NCBI GenBank assembly: GCA_016722285.1
Contig: JADKGI010000008.1
Location: forward strand, 1-64,000
From: Saprospiraceae bacterium
GTDB lineage: Bacteria; Bacteroidota; Bacteroidia; Chitinophagales; Saprospiraceae
Direction of reading: 5' to 3'
Length of the DNA stretch: 64,000 nucleotides
Both the position numbers and the translations under genes were made by a program. Of the stretch, positions 37,568-47,290 are shown piece by piece. Numbering within the stretch: position 1 is the first letter of the stretch; each line of letters opens with the position of its first letter. The notes beneath the pieces were generated by a model that saw nothing but the letters and a program-made list of their open reading frames with translations, was not told the DNA's origin and did not search any database.

Positions 37568-38398
37568 ATGAATATCAAATATCAATTTTACGGATTTCTT
37601 GTATTCGTTTCAATTATTTCCCTGGTATCCTGTCAGTCTGTGGGAGGAAACAAAACAGGAAGTGAATATATGCCGGATATGGCACATTCTGTTGCTTATG
37701 AAGCTAATACTTATGGCTATTATTATAATAACAGATGGGGGAGCGAGGATGATTTACATAAAATGGTTCAACCCCGAAACCCTGTAACAGGAACAATTGC
37801 CCGAGGATATGCAGGTGAAAAAACAGATAATATGCACGGTCGAGGCATTTCATATAAAATGAACGGAAGTGTACCATATTATTATGCTAATTCTGAAGAA
37901 GACAGAGCAAGGGCTATGGTTGAAATTATAAAGAATCCATTTCCAATTTCAGTAAAGAGCCTGGAAAAAGGAAAATTGCTTTACAATATACAATGTGGAA
38001 TTTGTCATGGAGAAAAAGGTGATGGAGCAGGATATCTCGTGCGTGATGATGGCGGGAAATATCCTGTTCAGCCTGCTAATTTTATGACTGATGACTTAAT
38101 TAATTCTTCTAATGGAAGATATTATCATGCCATTATATATGGTAAAAATCTAATGGGTGGGTATTCTGATAAATTATCATTTGAAGAAAGGTGGAATGTC
38201 ATTCAATACATCAGATCACTTCAGGCTGCTTCAAAAAAATTGGAATATGGCGAAAAAGCCAATACATTTAATACCACTGATACGCCATTGTCACTTATTG
38301 TGGCGGCCAAAAATGCAGAATTAGCGTCAACAGCTTCACAGAATAAGGAAGCATCAGCTCAGCCCAAGACGGATGAGCACATTAACATACAGCATTAA
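37568..38398 (+). CDS. actE: Alternative complex III subunit ActE, monoheme cytochrome c lipoprotein
   Basis: Periplasmic cytochrome c that takes part in electron exit to the oxidase. A lipoprotein signal ends at LVSC (Cys near residue 22). The single heme site is CGICHGEKGDGAGY (about residues 140-153), with an axial Met likely in GKNLMGGYSDKL (about 197-208). The C-terminal tail is Ala/Lys-rich and probably disordered. It follows actD by 12 bases. Together with the N-terminal cytochrome domain of ActA, the complex carries two separate monoheme domains. Confidence 0.94.
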   Translation: MNIKYQFYGFLVFVSIISLVSCQSVGGNKTGSEYMPDMAHSVAYEANTYGYYYNNRWGSEDDLHKMVQPRNPVTGTIARGYAGEKTDNMHGRGISYKMNGSVPYYYANSEEDRARAMVEIIKNPFPISVKSLEKGKLLYNIQCGICHGEKGDGAGYLVRDDGGKYPVQPANFMTDDLINSSNGRYYHAIIYGKNLMGGYSDKLSFEERWNVIQYIRSLQAASKKLEYGEKANTFNTTDTPLSLIVAAKNAELASTASQNKEASAQPKTDEHINIQH

Positions 38399-38428
38399 TT
38401 GTCAATGAAATAATAGAAATTTAAAGAT

Positions 38429-39715
38429 ATGAATCAATATACATTAACTTCTACTCACCGCAACATCCTTTTCGGAGCTATGGGGTTAGGATTGGTATGT
38501 CTTGTATTAACATGGATTGGTGATGACGTACAGCACACTCGATTCTGGTCAAATTTTCTCCATAATTCGGTTTTTTTCACTATGATCTCTGTGATGGCGC
38601 TCTTTTTTATTTCAGCTTGTATTACATCTTATGCGGGCTGGCATACAACTTTTAAAAGAGTTTGGGAAGCATATTCCATGTTTTTGTTTGTGGGTCTTGC
38701 ATTATTGCTTTTTATTGGCTTAGGAATGTATATGCATTGGCATCACCTTTACCATTGGTCTGCTGAAGAAGATGTAGCCAATGATCCCATCTTGTTAGGG
38801 AAATCATCTTTCCTCAATAAAAACTGGTACTTTTTCGGAACTTTGATTTTTGTTGGAATATGGGCGTATTTTGCTTATAAAATTAGAAGCTTGTCCATTC
38901 AAGAAGACTCATCTGGAAATGAAGGCTTTATGCACCACAAATCTATGAAGGTGTATGCTGCTGTTGTGCTTCCTATCATAGGATTTACCAGTGCAGCCAC
39001 GATTTGGCTATGGGTGATGAGCATAGATGCTCATTGGTATAGCACACTGTTTGCATGGTATTCAGCAGCCAGCGCATTTGTGGCTATGATTGCGTTAACG
39101 ATTTTATTAATTATCGTTCTTAAATCAAATGGTCATTACAAAGAAGTCAATGAAAATCATTTGCATGATCTTGGAAAGTATCTTTTTGCTATAAGCATTT
39201 TCTGGACCTATTTATGGTTTTCACAATTTATGCTAATTTGGTATGCAAATATAGGTGAAGAGACAATTTATTTTAAAGAGCGCTATAATAATTATTCTGC
39301 TTTATTTTTTCTTAACCTTGGAATAAACTTTTTGGTGCCCTTTCTTGTATTGATGAGAAATGATACAAAGAGGAAATTTGGTTCATTGATTTTTGTCTCG
39401 ATAGTAGTTCTATTAAGCCATTGGCTGGATTATTTTTTAATGATTAAACCTGGTGCTTTGATTAACTTTAATCACTCTCAAGGACATGGAGAAGGTCAAA
39501 TCGAGAGTGGAATTCATGGTACTATGGGTCATGGGACAGAGCACGTTTCAAATTTTGTTTCCGGATTTACAATTCCGGGATTATTGGAAATAGGTACTTT
39601 TATTGGGTTTTTAGGTCTTTTTATGTATGTTGCCCTGCAAGTAATGACCAAATCAGCATTAGTACCCAAAAACGATCCATACCTTGATGAAAGTATGCAT
39701 CATCACGTGATTTAA
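38429..39715 (+). CDS. actF: Alternative complex III subunit ActF, integral membrane protein
   Basis: Ten-helix membrane subunit related to ActC, forming the second half of the membrane core. Seen motifs include MYMHWHHLYHWSAEEDVAND (near residues 94-113), MSIDAHWYSTLFAWYSAASA and LWFSQFMLIWYANIGEE, which are typical of the family. The C-terminal loop is His-rich (HGEGQIESGIHGTMGHGTEH). Length 428, normal. It is followed 34 bases later by coxB, so ACIII and the oxidase are co-transcribed. Confidence 0.95.
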   Translation: MNQYTLTSTHRNILFGAMGLGLVCLVLTWIGDDVQHTRFWSNFLHNSVFFTMISVMALFFISACITSYAGWHTTFKRVWEAYSMFLFVGLALLLFIGLGMYMHWHHLYHWSAEEDVANDPILLGKSSFLNKNWYFFGTLIFVGIWAYFAYKIRSLSIQEDSSGNEGFMHHKSMKVYAAVVLPIIGFTSAATIWLWVMSIDAHWYSTLFAWYSAASAFVAMIALTILLIIVLKSNGHYKEVNENHLHDLGKYLFAISIFWTYLWFSQFMLIWYANIGEETIYFKERYNNYSALFFLNLGINFLVPFLVLMRNDTKRKFGSLIFVSIVVLLSHWLDYFLMIKPGALINFNHSQGHGEGQIESGIHGTMGHGTEHVSNFVSGFTIPGLLEIGTFIGFLGLFMYVALQVMTKSALVPKNDPYLDESMHHHVI

Positions 39716-39749
39716 ATTATATTAGATAATAAGACAAATAATATAAAAG

Positions 39750-41267
39750 ATGACTTATTTTATAGCTTTTGGTATCATATTCCTTCTTGCAGTAATTGTA
39801 CTACAAATAGGCAAACTTTCCGAACTGGCAACAAAGATACGTGGTGAGGAAGTGGTTGAGAGATCAAATAATGATACTCAAGGTAAAGCGCTTCTTGTTT
39901 TTATGGTAGTATTTCTTGTAGCATGTGTAGCATCAGCCGTTCATTATAAAAATCAAATGTTGGGTTATGGTCCGCTTACTTCAGCTTCTGCTCATGGATT
40001 TGAGTTAGATCATTTATTTAATGTTACACTTTTTTTTACGGGAATTGTTTTTATAATTACCCATATAGCATTATTCTGGTACTCATATAAATACAGAAGC
40101 TTAGGAAATAAGAAAGCTTTATTTTTCGCTCACGATACAAAACTGGAAATGATCTGGACGGTCGTTCCCGCAGTGGTGATGACATATCTCGTCGCAAATG
40201 GGCTCATCGTTTGGAATAACATATTTCCTACTTTAACTTCTGAAGATAAATATCTTGAAATAGAAGCAACAGGGTATCAATTTGCTTGGGATATGAGATA
40301 TCCAGGGGCTGATGGTAAGCTTGGAAATAAAGATTTCAGACTAATAGATCCCGCTAGTAATACCTTGGGCATTGATTGGAAAGACGAAGCCTCAGCCGAC
40401 GACATTGTTTTAGGTGGCGCTGATAAAATTATTCTGCCCAAAGATTCCACAATTAAGGTAAGGATTACAGCAAAAGACGTGCTGCATAGTTTTTTTCTTC
40501 CTCATTTCAGAGTAAAAATGGACGCCGTGCCAGGAATTCCTACTTCTTTTATTTTTACGCCAGTGTTGACTACAAGAGAGTTTAGAGAGCAACTGAGCAA
40601 GTTTCCGGAATGGCAGTTACCTTCTGATCCGGAAGATCCAAACGGCCCAAAGAAATGGGAGACTTTTGAATACGAACTGGCATGCGCAGAGTTATGTGGT
40701 AAAGGCCATTACTCCATGAGAAGGATTGTTGAGGTGGTGTCTAAAGAAGAATTTGATACCTGGATGGCAGGGCAAAAACCATTTTACGCAGTCAATGTCA
40801 GAGGAACAGATAAGGATCCTTGGGATGGCAAAAAACTTTTTCCATATGAAATAAAAGCAAGAGGCTTCGAACTAAGATCTACTGTTGCCAGATTCGTTGA
40901 CGACACTACCGGTACTTTGAGCAATATAGTAAACTTAGACCATATATTTTATTTGACTGGATCATCTAATCTGAATAGCAGTATTTCAACATACGAAATG
41001 GACAACCTTGTGACTCTAATGGGTAGATTTCCAAAACTCAGAGTAGAATTGGCTGGCCATACTGATAATGTTGGGGATGCAGCCGCAAACCTACAGCTTT
41101 CCATGGACCGAGCCACAAAGGTGAAAGAATATTTGATTTCTAAAGGGGTCTCGCCTGATAGAATGACTGCAAAAGGATATGGTCAGGTTCAACCTTTGGA
41201 GTCCAATGACACTCCCGAAGGAAGAAAGAAAAACAGAAGAACTGAACTTAGAATTATATCTAAATAA
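39750..41267 (+). CDS. coxB: Cytochrome c oxidase subunit II fused to an OmpA-like peptidoglycan-binding domain
   Basis: Subunit II carries the CuA centre that receives electrons from cytochrome c. Several hydrophobic N-terminal helices lead to the cupredoxin domain, with DVLHSFFLPHFRVKMD (His near 246) and the CuA loop CAELCGKGHYSMRR (about 312-325). After a linker, residues about 380-505 form a complete OmpA C-terminal domain: LDHIFYLTGSSNLNSS, VELAGHTDNVGDAAANLQLS, RATKVKEYLISKGVSPDRM and RKKNRRTELRI. The domain faces the periplasm, as subunit II's C-terminus does, so it could tether the oxidase to peptidoglycan. The fusion is in one uninterrupted frame of 505 codons and not caused by an assembly join. 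Confidence 0.96.
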   Translation: MTYFIAFGIIFLLAVIVLQIGKLSELATKIRGEEVVERSNNDTQGKALLVFMVVFLVACVASAVHYKNQMLGYGPLTSASAHGFELDHLFNVTLFFTGIVFIITHIALFWYSYKYRSLGNKKALFFAHDTKLEMIWTVVPAVVMTYLVANGLIVWNNIFPTLTSEDKYLEIEATGYQFAWDMRYPGADGKLGNKDFRLIDPASNTLGIDWKDEASADDIVLGGADKIILPKDSTIKVRITAKDVLHSFFLPHFRVKMDAVPGIPTSFIFTPVLTTREFREQLSKFPEWQLPSDPEDPNGPKKWETFEYELACAELCGKGHYSMRRIVEVVSKEEFDTWMAGQKPFYAVNVRGTDKDPWDGKKLFPYEIKARGFELRSTVARFVDDTTGTLSNIVNLDHIFYLTGSSNLNSSISTYEMDNLVTLMGRFPKLRVELAGHTDNVGDAAANLQLSMDRATKVKEYLISKGVSPDRMTAKGYGQVQPLESNDTPEGRKKNRRTELRIISK

Positions 41268-41288
41268 AATATTAAAAAATCATTTCGC

Positions 41289-43132
41289 ATGGCAAATGTA
41301 ACACATATTGAGCAGGATGTATTGATCAGAGAAAATGGGTATAATGACCATTTTCATGATCATCATCATGGTGATAAATATCAGACCAGTTTTATCTTCC
41401 ACTACATATTTTCAATGGATCATAAAATTATAGCCAGACAATTTCTAATTACAGGAATAATTTGGGCTATCATTGGAGCAGCGATGTCGGTTGTTTTCAG
41501 ATTACAACTAGGCTTTCCGGAAGAAAGTCTTGCATGGATTAAGCCATTTTTAGGCAAATGGATAGTTATCGATCCAACTACAGGTATTGGTAAGTTAGCA
41601 CCTGAGTTTTACTATGCTCTTGTTACAATGCACGGGACAATTATTGTATTTTTTGTATTAACAGCAGGACTCAGTGGCACTTTTTCCAATTTACTTATTC
41701 CGTTGCAAATTGGTGCTCGTGATATGGCATCGCCTTTTCTAAATATGTTATCATATTGGTTCTTTTTACTTGCAGGAATAGTTATGTTTTATTCACTGTT
41801 TCTCAGTACCGGACCTTTTGCCGGAGGTTGGGTTGCTTACCCTCCACTTAGTGCACTCCCTCAGGCATCATCGGGATCAGGAACAGGTATGACTTTATGG
41901 CTGGTAAGTTTAACATTTTTTGTCGTCTCTATCTTGTTAGGAGGTATAAATTATATTACGACTATCTTAAACCTTAGGACCAAAGGCATGAGTTTATGGA
42001 GAATGCCGCTAACTATATGGGCCTTTTTAGTAACTGCTATTCTGGGAGTATTATCATTTCCGGTACTTGCTTCAGGATTCTTTATGTTGATATTTGACAG
42101 AAGTTTAGGTACAAGTTTCTTCCTGAGTGATATTTTTATTGCAGGTCAGGCTTTAGATAGAGTGGGAGGTAGCCCGATATTGTATCAGCACCTTTTCTGG
42201 TTCCTTGGCCATCCTGAGGTTTATATTATTATTCTTCCCGCTATGGGATTGGTGTCTGAAGTACTTTCTGTTCATGCCAGAAAGCCTATTTTCGGATACA
42301 GAGCGATGGTTTATTCTATAATGGCGATCGGTTTTCTTTCATTCATTGTTTGGGCCCACCATATGTTTATGTCAGGTGTTAATCCATTTATATCTAATTT
42401 CTTCGTTGTCTTTACCTTAATCATTGCTGTACCATCTGCCGTTAAGGTATTTAATTGGATCACAACACTTTATGGCGGAAATTTGAGATTAGTGACACCA
42501 ATGTTATTTGCAATTGGCTTTGTATCTATGTTTATCTCCGGGGGTTAACTGGAATATTTCTTGGGAATTCAGCTATTGACATTCAGATGCATGATACTTA
42601 TTTTGTCGTAGCCCATTTTCACATTGTGATGGGGGTTGCAGCATTTTTCGGGATGTTTGCCGGTGTGTATCATTGGTATCCAAAATTGTTTGGTCGTTTT
42701 ATGAATGAGACTCTCGGCAAAATACATTTTTGGGGTACGTTGATCTGTTCCTATGCCATATTCTGGCCTATGCATTATATGGGGATGGCGGGTGTGCCCA
42801 GAAGGTACTATTCATTTGATACATTTGATGCTTTCAGACATTTTACTGAATTGAACAAATTCATAACTATATTTGCTATCATTGCTTTTTTTATTCAATT
42901 GGTATTTGTTATTAATTTTTTCTACAGTATCTGGCATGGAAAGAAAATGAAAACCCAAAATCCTTGGGATGCCAATACACTCGAATGGACAACGCCAATT
43001 GAACATATTCATGGTAATTGGCCGGGTAATTTGCCTGTAGTTCATCGATGGGCATATGATTACAATAAAGATGACAGAGAGTTTGTCCAGCAGCATATAC
43101 CATTGAATGAAGGTGAAGTTGGAGATCATTAA
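41289..43132 (+). CDS. coxA: Cytochrome c oxidase subunit I, one frameshift
   Basis: Catalytic heme-copper subunit with twelve or more helices. Motifs are FLGHPEVYIIILPAMG (His-Tyr cross-link region, about residue 307), VWAHHMFMSG (CuB His pair, about 355) and VVAHFHIVMG (heme ligands, about 442). The frame stops after MFISGG at 42546. One extra G in the run at 42540-42544 gives ISGGLTGIFLGNSAIDIQMH, the exact family sequence, and reaches 43132, for 614 residues. A natural truncation would remove the heme ligands and disable the oxidase, so the shift is very probably a consensus error. Confidence 0.95.
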
Positions 43133-43155
43133 TTTAGAAGATAATATACTCATAA

Positions 43156-44055
43156 TTGGATAATAATAATACATACAGTACCACTATTTCTACAGATCAA
43201 ATCAGGTTTGGGAAGTTAACTGATTACATGCTTTTGGTTAAGCTGAGATTAAGTCTGGTAGTTGTATTTTCATCTTTATTGGGATACTTAATTGCATCCG
43301 ACGGTCAGGGCAACTTACAAAGTGCTTTATTGTTGGTTTTTGGAGGTCTTCTGGTTACTTTTGCTGCTAATGCTCTAAATCAGGTCTTAGAAAAAGATTT
43401 TGATATATTGATGACAAGGACAGCCAACAGACCTGTAGCAACAGGAAGAATGAAGGCTTCAGAAGCCGTTATGTTTGCTGGAATTGCATGTTTGGTTGGA
43501 ATTAGTGTCTTAGCATTATTTAACCCAATCACTGCTTTGCTGGGTATGATATCACTTATATTGTATTCATTTGTTTATACGCCACTTAAGAGATATAGTA
43601 CTATTGCGGTTGCTGTGGGTGCCATTCCAGGTGCATTGCCTGTGATGATAGGCTCAACAGCATTTAGTGGCAATATTACCATGATGGCAATTTGCCTTTT
43701 TGCAATACAATTTTTATGGCAGTTTCCTCATTTTTGGTCAATTGGGTTTTTGGGGTATGAAGATTATAAAAAGGCGGGTTATAAATTATTACCTGAAGGT
43801 AGTTCAGGTATTGACAGAAATCTTGGACTTTCATCTATGTTTTATGCATCTCTGATAATTCCACTGTCATTGTTTATTTTTATTAGATTGGATGTAAGTA
43901 TATTGAGTACGGCTTCAATTTGTATTTTAAGTATATTTTATGTATTCTTAGGTTACAACATGCACAGGAAGTTTGACAGATCTTCAGCCCTTGCTCTGAT
44001 GTTTTACTCTTTTTTATATCTTCCTCTGGTTTTGTTTTCATATTGGCTTATATGA
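43156..44055 (+). CDS. ctaB: Protoheme IX farnesyltransferase (heme O synthase)
   Basis: UbiA-family enzyme that adds a farnesyl group to heme b to make heme O for the oxidase. Nine helices; the prenyl-diphosphate site is NQVLEKDFDILMTRTANRPV (about residues 75-94) and the second motif is GYEDYKKAGYKLLP (about 198-211). Only a TTG at 43156 is available as start after an upstream stop, unless translation begins at a later ATG in LTDYMLLV. 299 residues is normal. It lies between coxA and the subunit III genes. Confidence 0.93.
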   Translation: MDNNNTYSTTISTDQIRFGKLTDYMLLVKLRLSLVVVFSSLLGYLIASDGQGNLQSALLLVFGGLLVTFAANALNQVLEKDFDILMTRTANRPVATGRMKASEAVMFAGIACLVGISVLALFNPITALLGMISLILYSFVYTPLKRYSTIAVAVGAIPGALPVMIGSTAFSGNITMMAICLFAIQFLWQFPHFWSIGFLGYEDYKKAGYKLLPEGSSGIDRNLGLSSMFYASLIIPLSLFIFIRLDVSILSTASICILSIFYVFLGYNMHRKFDRSSALALMFYSFLYLPLVLFSYWLI

Positions 44056-44061
44056 TAGGTA

Positions 44062-44634
44062 ATGGATAATATACTGATAAATAAAAGAAATACGATACAT
44101 CCCCATAAATTTGCTCTTTGGGCAGCGATGGGTAGTATTACTATGATGTTTGGGGCATTTACAAGTGCTTATATTGTAAAGCAGGCAGCAGGCAATTGGC
44201 TTGAATTTACCATGCCGGTTCAATTTTATTTCAGTACTCTGACAATATTAATTTCAAGTCTTACATTGCATTTGTCTTTCAAATCCTTCAAAGCGGGAGG
44301 AGAAGCACGATATAAATGGTATTTGGTCAGTACTTTGGTGTTAGGTTTACTGTTTGTTGTACTTCAGTACTATGGCTGGACTGCATTATTTAGGATAGGA
44401 GTTGATTTGAAAGGTAATGTATCCGGTTCGTTTTTCTATTTATTATCCGGCATTCATGCTTTGCATGTTTTGGGTGGCATGGCAGCCATAGTTGTTGCAA
44501 TACTTCATTCTTTTTCTCTTAAATTTAAGGTAACAGAACCTCGTATCAATAGATTTGATCTGGTAGTAAATTACTGGCATTTTGTTGACTTTTTGTGGTT
44601 GTACCTTTTTATATTTTTATTAATCAGCAAATAA
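44062..44634 (+). CDS. Cytochrome c oxidase subunit III-like protein (first copy)
   Basis: A 190-residue heme-copper oxidase subunit III of the short five-helix type. It shows HPHKFALWAAMGSITMMFGA at the start, ISGIHALHVLGGMAAIVVAI-like helix residues (SGIHALHVLGGMA) and VVNYWHFVDFLWLYLFIFL at the end, all typical. It starts six bases after ctaB ends and is followed 13 bases later by a second subunit III gene. Two subunit III genes in tandem are common in Bacteroidota oxidase operons. Confidence 0.92.
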   Translation: MDNILINKRNTIHPHKFALWAAMGSITMMFGAFTSAYIVKQAAGNWLEFTMPVQFYFSTLTILISSLTLHLSFKSFKAGGEARYKWYLVSTLVLGLLFVVLQYYGWTALFRIGVDLKGNVSGSFFYLLSGIHALHVLGGMAAIVVAILHSFSLKFKVTEPRINRFDLVVNYWHFVDFLWLYLFIFLLISK

Positions 44635-44647
44635 ATACTTTTAAATA

Positions 44648-45507
44648 ATGGCTTCAGTATCAGTAGCACAAGAACATAATCATGCACATACTACGGAAGG
44701 TGGTTCCTGGAAAGGGGGCAGTGAACCGTTTAAAGCTTCCTATGGTAAACTGATGATGTGGTATTTTCTATTATCAGATGCTTTTACTTTTTCAGGTTTT
44801 TTGATTGCATACGGTGCATTGAGATTTAGTGTTCCTACATGGCCTGTTCCGGATTATGTTTTCAGCTCTTTTCCTGGAGGTTTTCAGCATAAACCCTTAC
44901 TATTTGTTACGGTAATGACATTTATATTACTGGCAAGTTCTTTTACCATGGTCAGAGCTGTACAGGAAGGACACAGAGAAAATAAGAGAGGTGTAGTAAT
45001 CTGGATGTTATGGACAATAGTTGGCGGGCTTTCTTTTCTGGGATGTCAGGCCTGGGAATGGACTACTTTGATGGGAGGCGAAAATATGACAATTCGCCAG
45101 AATCCATTTGGCACTCATACAGAAAATGGAGTTTACCTGATAGGTGATGGACATGATATCAAAGAAGGAGATACCTTTAAGGCTGGCCAATCTTATTTAA
45201 TCCACCAACATGAAGGAAAATTTGCTCCCTTGCAATACAAAGTTACAGAAGGTCGGATGCCGGAGCTGTAAAAGAACAAAAATTGGGTCCAAAGGCTTTT
45301 GGTGCGCTGTTTTTCTTTATAACTGGTTTTCATGGTTTTCACGTATTTTCAGGAGTAGCTTTTTTGCTTATTATTTGTCTCAATGCTGCAACCGGTTTAT
45401 ATGTAAAACGTAAAAACGGGTATGAAATGGTTGAAAAAATTGGACTATACTGGCACTTTGTGGATTTGGTATGGGTATTTGTTTTTTTAAGTTTCTACTT
45501 ACTTTAG
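44648..45507 (+). CDS. Cytochrome c oxidase subunit III (second copy), one frameshift
   Basis: Subunit III of the oxidase, longer than the first copy. The first part (44648-45271) shows KLMMWYFLLSDAFTFSGFLI and a hydrophilic insert (GTHTENGVYLIGDGHDIKEG). The frame ends at GRMPEL*. One more G at 45255-45256 gives GRDAGAVKEQKLGPKAFGAL and continues with FFFITGFHGFHVFSGVAFLL and IGLYWHFVDLVWVFVFLSFY in the frame ending at 45507. Joined length about 286 residues. I treat it as one gene. Confidence 0.93.
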
Positions 45508-45547
45508 TATAAAACTAATTATATTTAAAAATTAAAATTCCGGATTT

Positions 45548-45931
45548 ATGGGTCACTTAACATATGATGCTTCAAAATCAATTGCTACAAAGACAATATT
45601 AATTCTTGCAGTAATTACTATTTTTGAAGTTTTAATGGCATTACTTGGGAAAGGGTACATTATTAATGGGTTTCATTTGCCTCATATTCTTGTTGGGAGC
45701 CTGATGATCTTGATGAGCGCCATCAAAGCATATTTGATTATTTATGAGTTTATGCATATGAAATATGAAGTACCGGGGTTGGTCAAAACAGTTTTATTGC
45801 CTACGATGCTATTGGTTTGGGCTGTTATTGCATTCCTGGCAGAAGGTAATTATTGGAATAATTTAAGAGGAAATGTAAAAAACATTGTCAAGACAGAAGA
45901 AATTTCTACCCCCGTTCACTCTGATAAATAA
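45548..45931 (+). CDS. ctaF: Cytochrome c oxidase subunit IV-like protein
   Basis: A 127-residue membrane protein with three helices (about residues 14-33, 42-60 and 76-96) of the prokaryotic oxidase subunit IV type: TILILAVITIFEVLMALLGK, then IYEFMHMKYEVPGLVKTVLL. It stabilises the oxidase and is not catalytic. Its place directly after the subunit III genes is canonical. Confidence 0.88.
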   Translation: MGHLTYDASKSIATKTILILAVITIFEVLMALLGKGYIINGFHLPHILVGSLMILMSAIKAYLIIYEFMHMKYEVPGLVKTVLLPTMLLVWAVIAFLAEGNYWNNLRGNVKNIVKTEEISTPVHSDK

Positions 45932-45991
45932 TATTTTAAGTTTACTGGCCAAACATCTTTTTATTTTGGTTGTTTCGTCTAAAAATAATTG

Positions 45992-46477
45992 ATGGGAAAA
46001 TTAATTTCCTGGGTAGCCTTAGGTTTTTTTGTAGTAGTAGTACCATTTATTTCCTGGTATTACCTAAAACAGGGATACAATTATCGTAAAAAATTACTTT
46101 CAGAAGTTGTAATTAAAGATAGTCTATTGACAAATGATGATTCTTTGTCTTTGTTAAAAGGAAAGACGACTGTTCTTGTGATAAATTCTAATACTAAGAC
46201 AAACTATTATCTTGAAGGTCTATATAATCAGTTTAAGAATGTAAATGGCTTTCAGATTGCTTCATTTGACTCCATCGACAATACCGTGCACCTTCCAGAA
46301 GTTTATATTTCTAATTTTATGGACAAATATAAAAGTAGTCAGATTGCATTATTTGATACTTCATTGCATCTCAGAAATGTATATAACAATGAGTCGGAAT
46401 CTATTAAGAAACTGATAGAACATATTGCCATCATATTGCCTCGGCAGAAGGAAGCTGACATTCAAATGAAAAATTAA
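45992..46477 (+). CDS. Membrane-anchored SCO/thioredoxin-like protein without the Cys pair
   Basis: A 161-residue protein with one N-terminal anchor (LISWVALGFFVVVVPFISWY) and a periplasmic domain with the strand-turn pattern of a thioredoxin fold (LLKGKTTVLVINSNTKTNYY, then SSQIALFDTSLHLRNVYNNE). In this operon position many relatives encode SCO copper chaperones with CxxxC, but no cysteine is present here. I infer a degenerate SCO-like or structural assembly factor. I start at ATG 45992; the preceding TTG adds one residue. Confidence 0.55.
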   Translation: MGKLISWVALGFFVVVVPFISWYYLKQGYNYRKKLLSEVVIKDSLLTNDDSLSLLKGKTTVLVINSNTKTNYYLEGLYNQFKNVNGFQIASFDSIDNTVHLPEVYISNFMDKYKSSQIALFDTSLHLRNVYNNESESIKKLIEHIAIILPRQKEADIQMKN

Positions 46478-46487
46478 AAGATACCGT

Positions 46488-47030
46488 ATGAGTGACTATC
46501 CTAAACCCAATATTTTACTGGCAAAAAAACTGGATAAGATCAGTATTCTTTTGACCGTCATTATTTTGGTTACAGTTGGAATGATGCGGAGAGTTAAGTT
46601 TGATGTAAATGTAGATTTCAGTTTTTTGCCTGCGGTGAGTGCAGGATTAAATACGATTGTAGCCATTTGCCTTATTTTTGCATTGTATTTTATAAAAAAC
46701 AAAGAAATAATATACCATAAAAGAGCCATTTTTACCGCGCTTATTTTTTCCGGGTTATTTCTCATAAGCTATGTTGTCTATCATTTTACGACTAAGGAGA
46801 CTATGTATTGCAAAGAAGGAATGATCAGATATATGTATTATTTTTTGTTGATATCACATATTGTACTGGCAGGTGTATCATTGCCGTTTATATTAATTAC
46901 TTTTACCCGTGGATTTACATTTCAGGTTCAGAAACATCGCAGATTCGCAAGGTGGGTTTATCCAATTTGGTTATATGTGGCGATTTCCGGTCCGATTTGT
47001 TATCTTATGTTAAAACCATGTTATTTATGA
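46488..47030 (+). CDS. DUF420 membrane protein (CtaM-like oxidase assembly factor)
   Basis: A 180-residue protein with four to five helices and the DUF420 pattern: SAGLNTIVAICLIFALYFIK, IYHKRAIFTALIFSGLFLIS, YVVYHFTTKE, YYFLLISHIVLAGVSLPFIL and HRRFARWVYPIWLYVAISGP. In Firmicutes the DUF420 protein CtaM is needed for aa3 oxidase maturation, so its place after the cox genes fits. Its stop TGA overlaps the ATG of the next gene (ATGA), showing translational coupling. Confidence 0.88.
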   Translation: MSDYPKPNILLAKKLDKISILLTVIILVTVGMMRRVKFDVNVDFSFLPAVSAGLNTIVAICLIFALYFIKNKEIIYHKRAIFTALIFSGLFLISYVVYHFTTKETMYCKEGMIRYMYYFLLISHIVLAGVSLPFILITFTRGFTFQVQKHRRFARWVYPIWLYVAISGPICYLMLKPCYL

Positions 47031-47290
47031 AAAAGCAGATAATTATTTTTATTGTACTTGCTATTGTTATTGTTTTGTTTACTACAAACGATTCCATAGC
47101 TCAATGTCCGATGTGCAAAATTTCTGCCGAATCAAACCTTAGAGATGGAGGTTCAGCAGGAAAAGGTCTTAATTTCGGGATCTTGTATATGTTTGCGCTC
47201 CCATATCTCCTGGTAAGTACCCTTGGTTTCCTTTGGTTTAAGAATCGTAAGAATTATGATAATGAAGATGATTCAAGTCAGGTAGTTTAA
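47027..47290 (+). CDS. Small CPMCK-motif membrane protein coupled to the oxidase operon
   Basis: A 87-residue protein starting at ATG 47027, which overlaps the previous stop (ATGA). A hydrophobic signal (IIIFIVLAIVIVLFTTNDSI) ends at AQ and the mature protein begins with CPMCKISAESNLRDGG. A single transmembrane helix follows (LYMFALPYLLVSTLGFLWF), with a charged cytoplasmic tail. The exposed CxxC next to Met is a typical copper or thiol site. I do not know a named family; linkage to DUF420 and cox genes suggests a CuA/CuB assembly role (inference). A longer upstream frame overlaps the DUF420 gene and is rejected as start. Confidence 0.7.
   Translation: MKKQIIIFIVLAIVIVLFTTNDSIAQCPMCKISAESNLRDGGSAGKGLNFGILYMFALPYLLVSTLGFLWFKNRKNYDNEDDSSQVV

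Noticed and set aside
42540..42546. Programmed ribosomal frameshifting in coxA and other split genes
   Set aside because: The sites do not share a slippery heptamer, occur in unrelated genes, and are all repaired by one added base, which fits sequencing error better.
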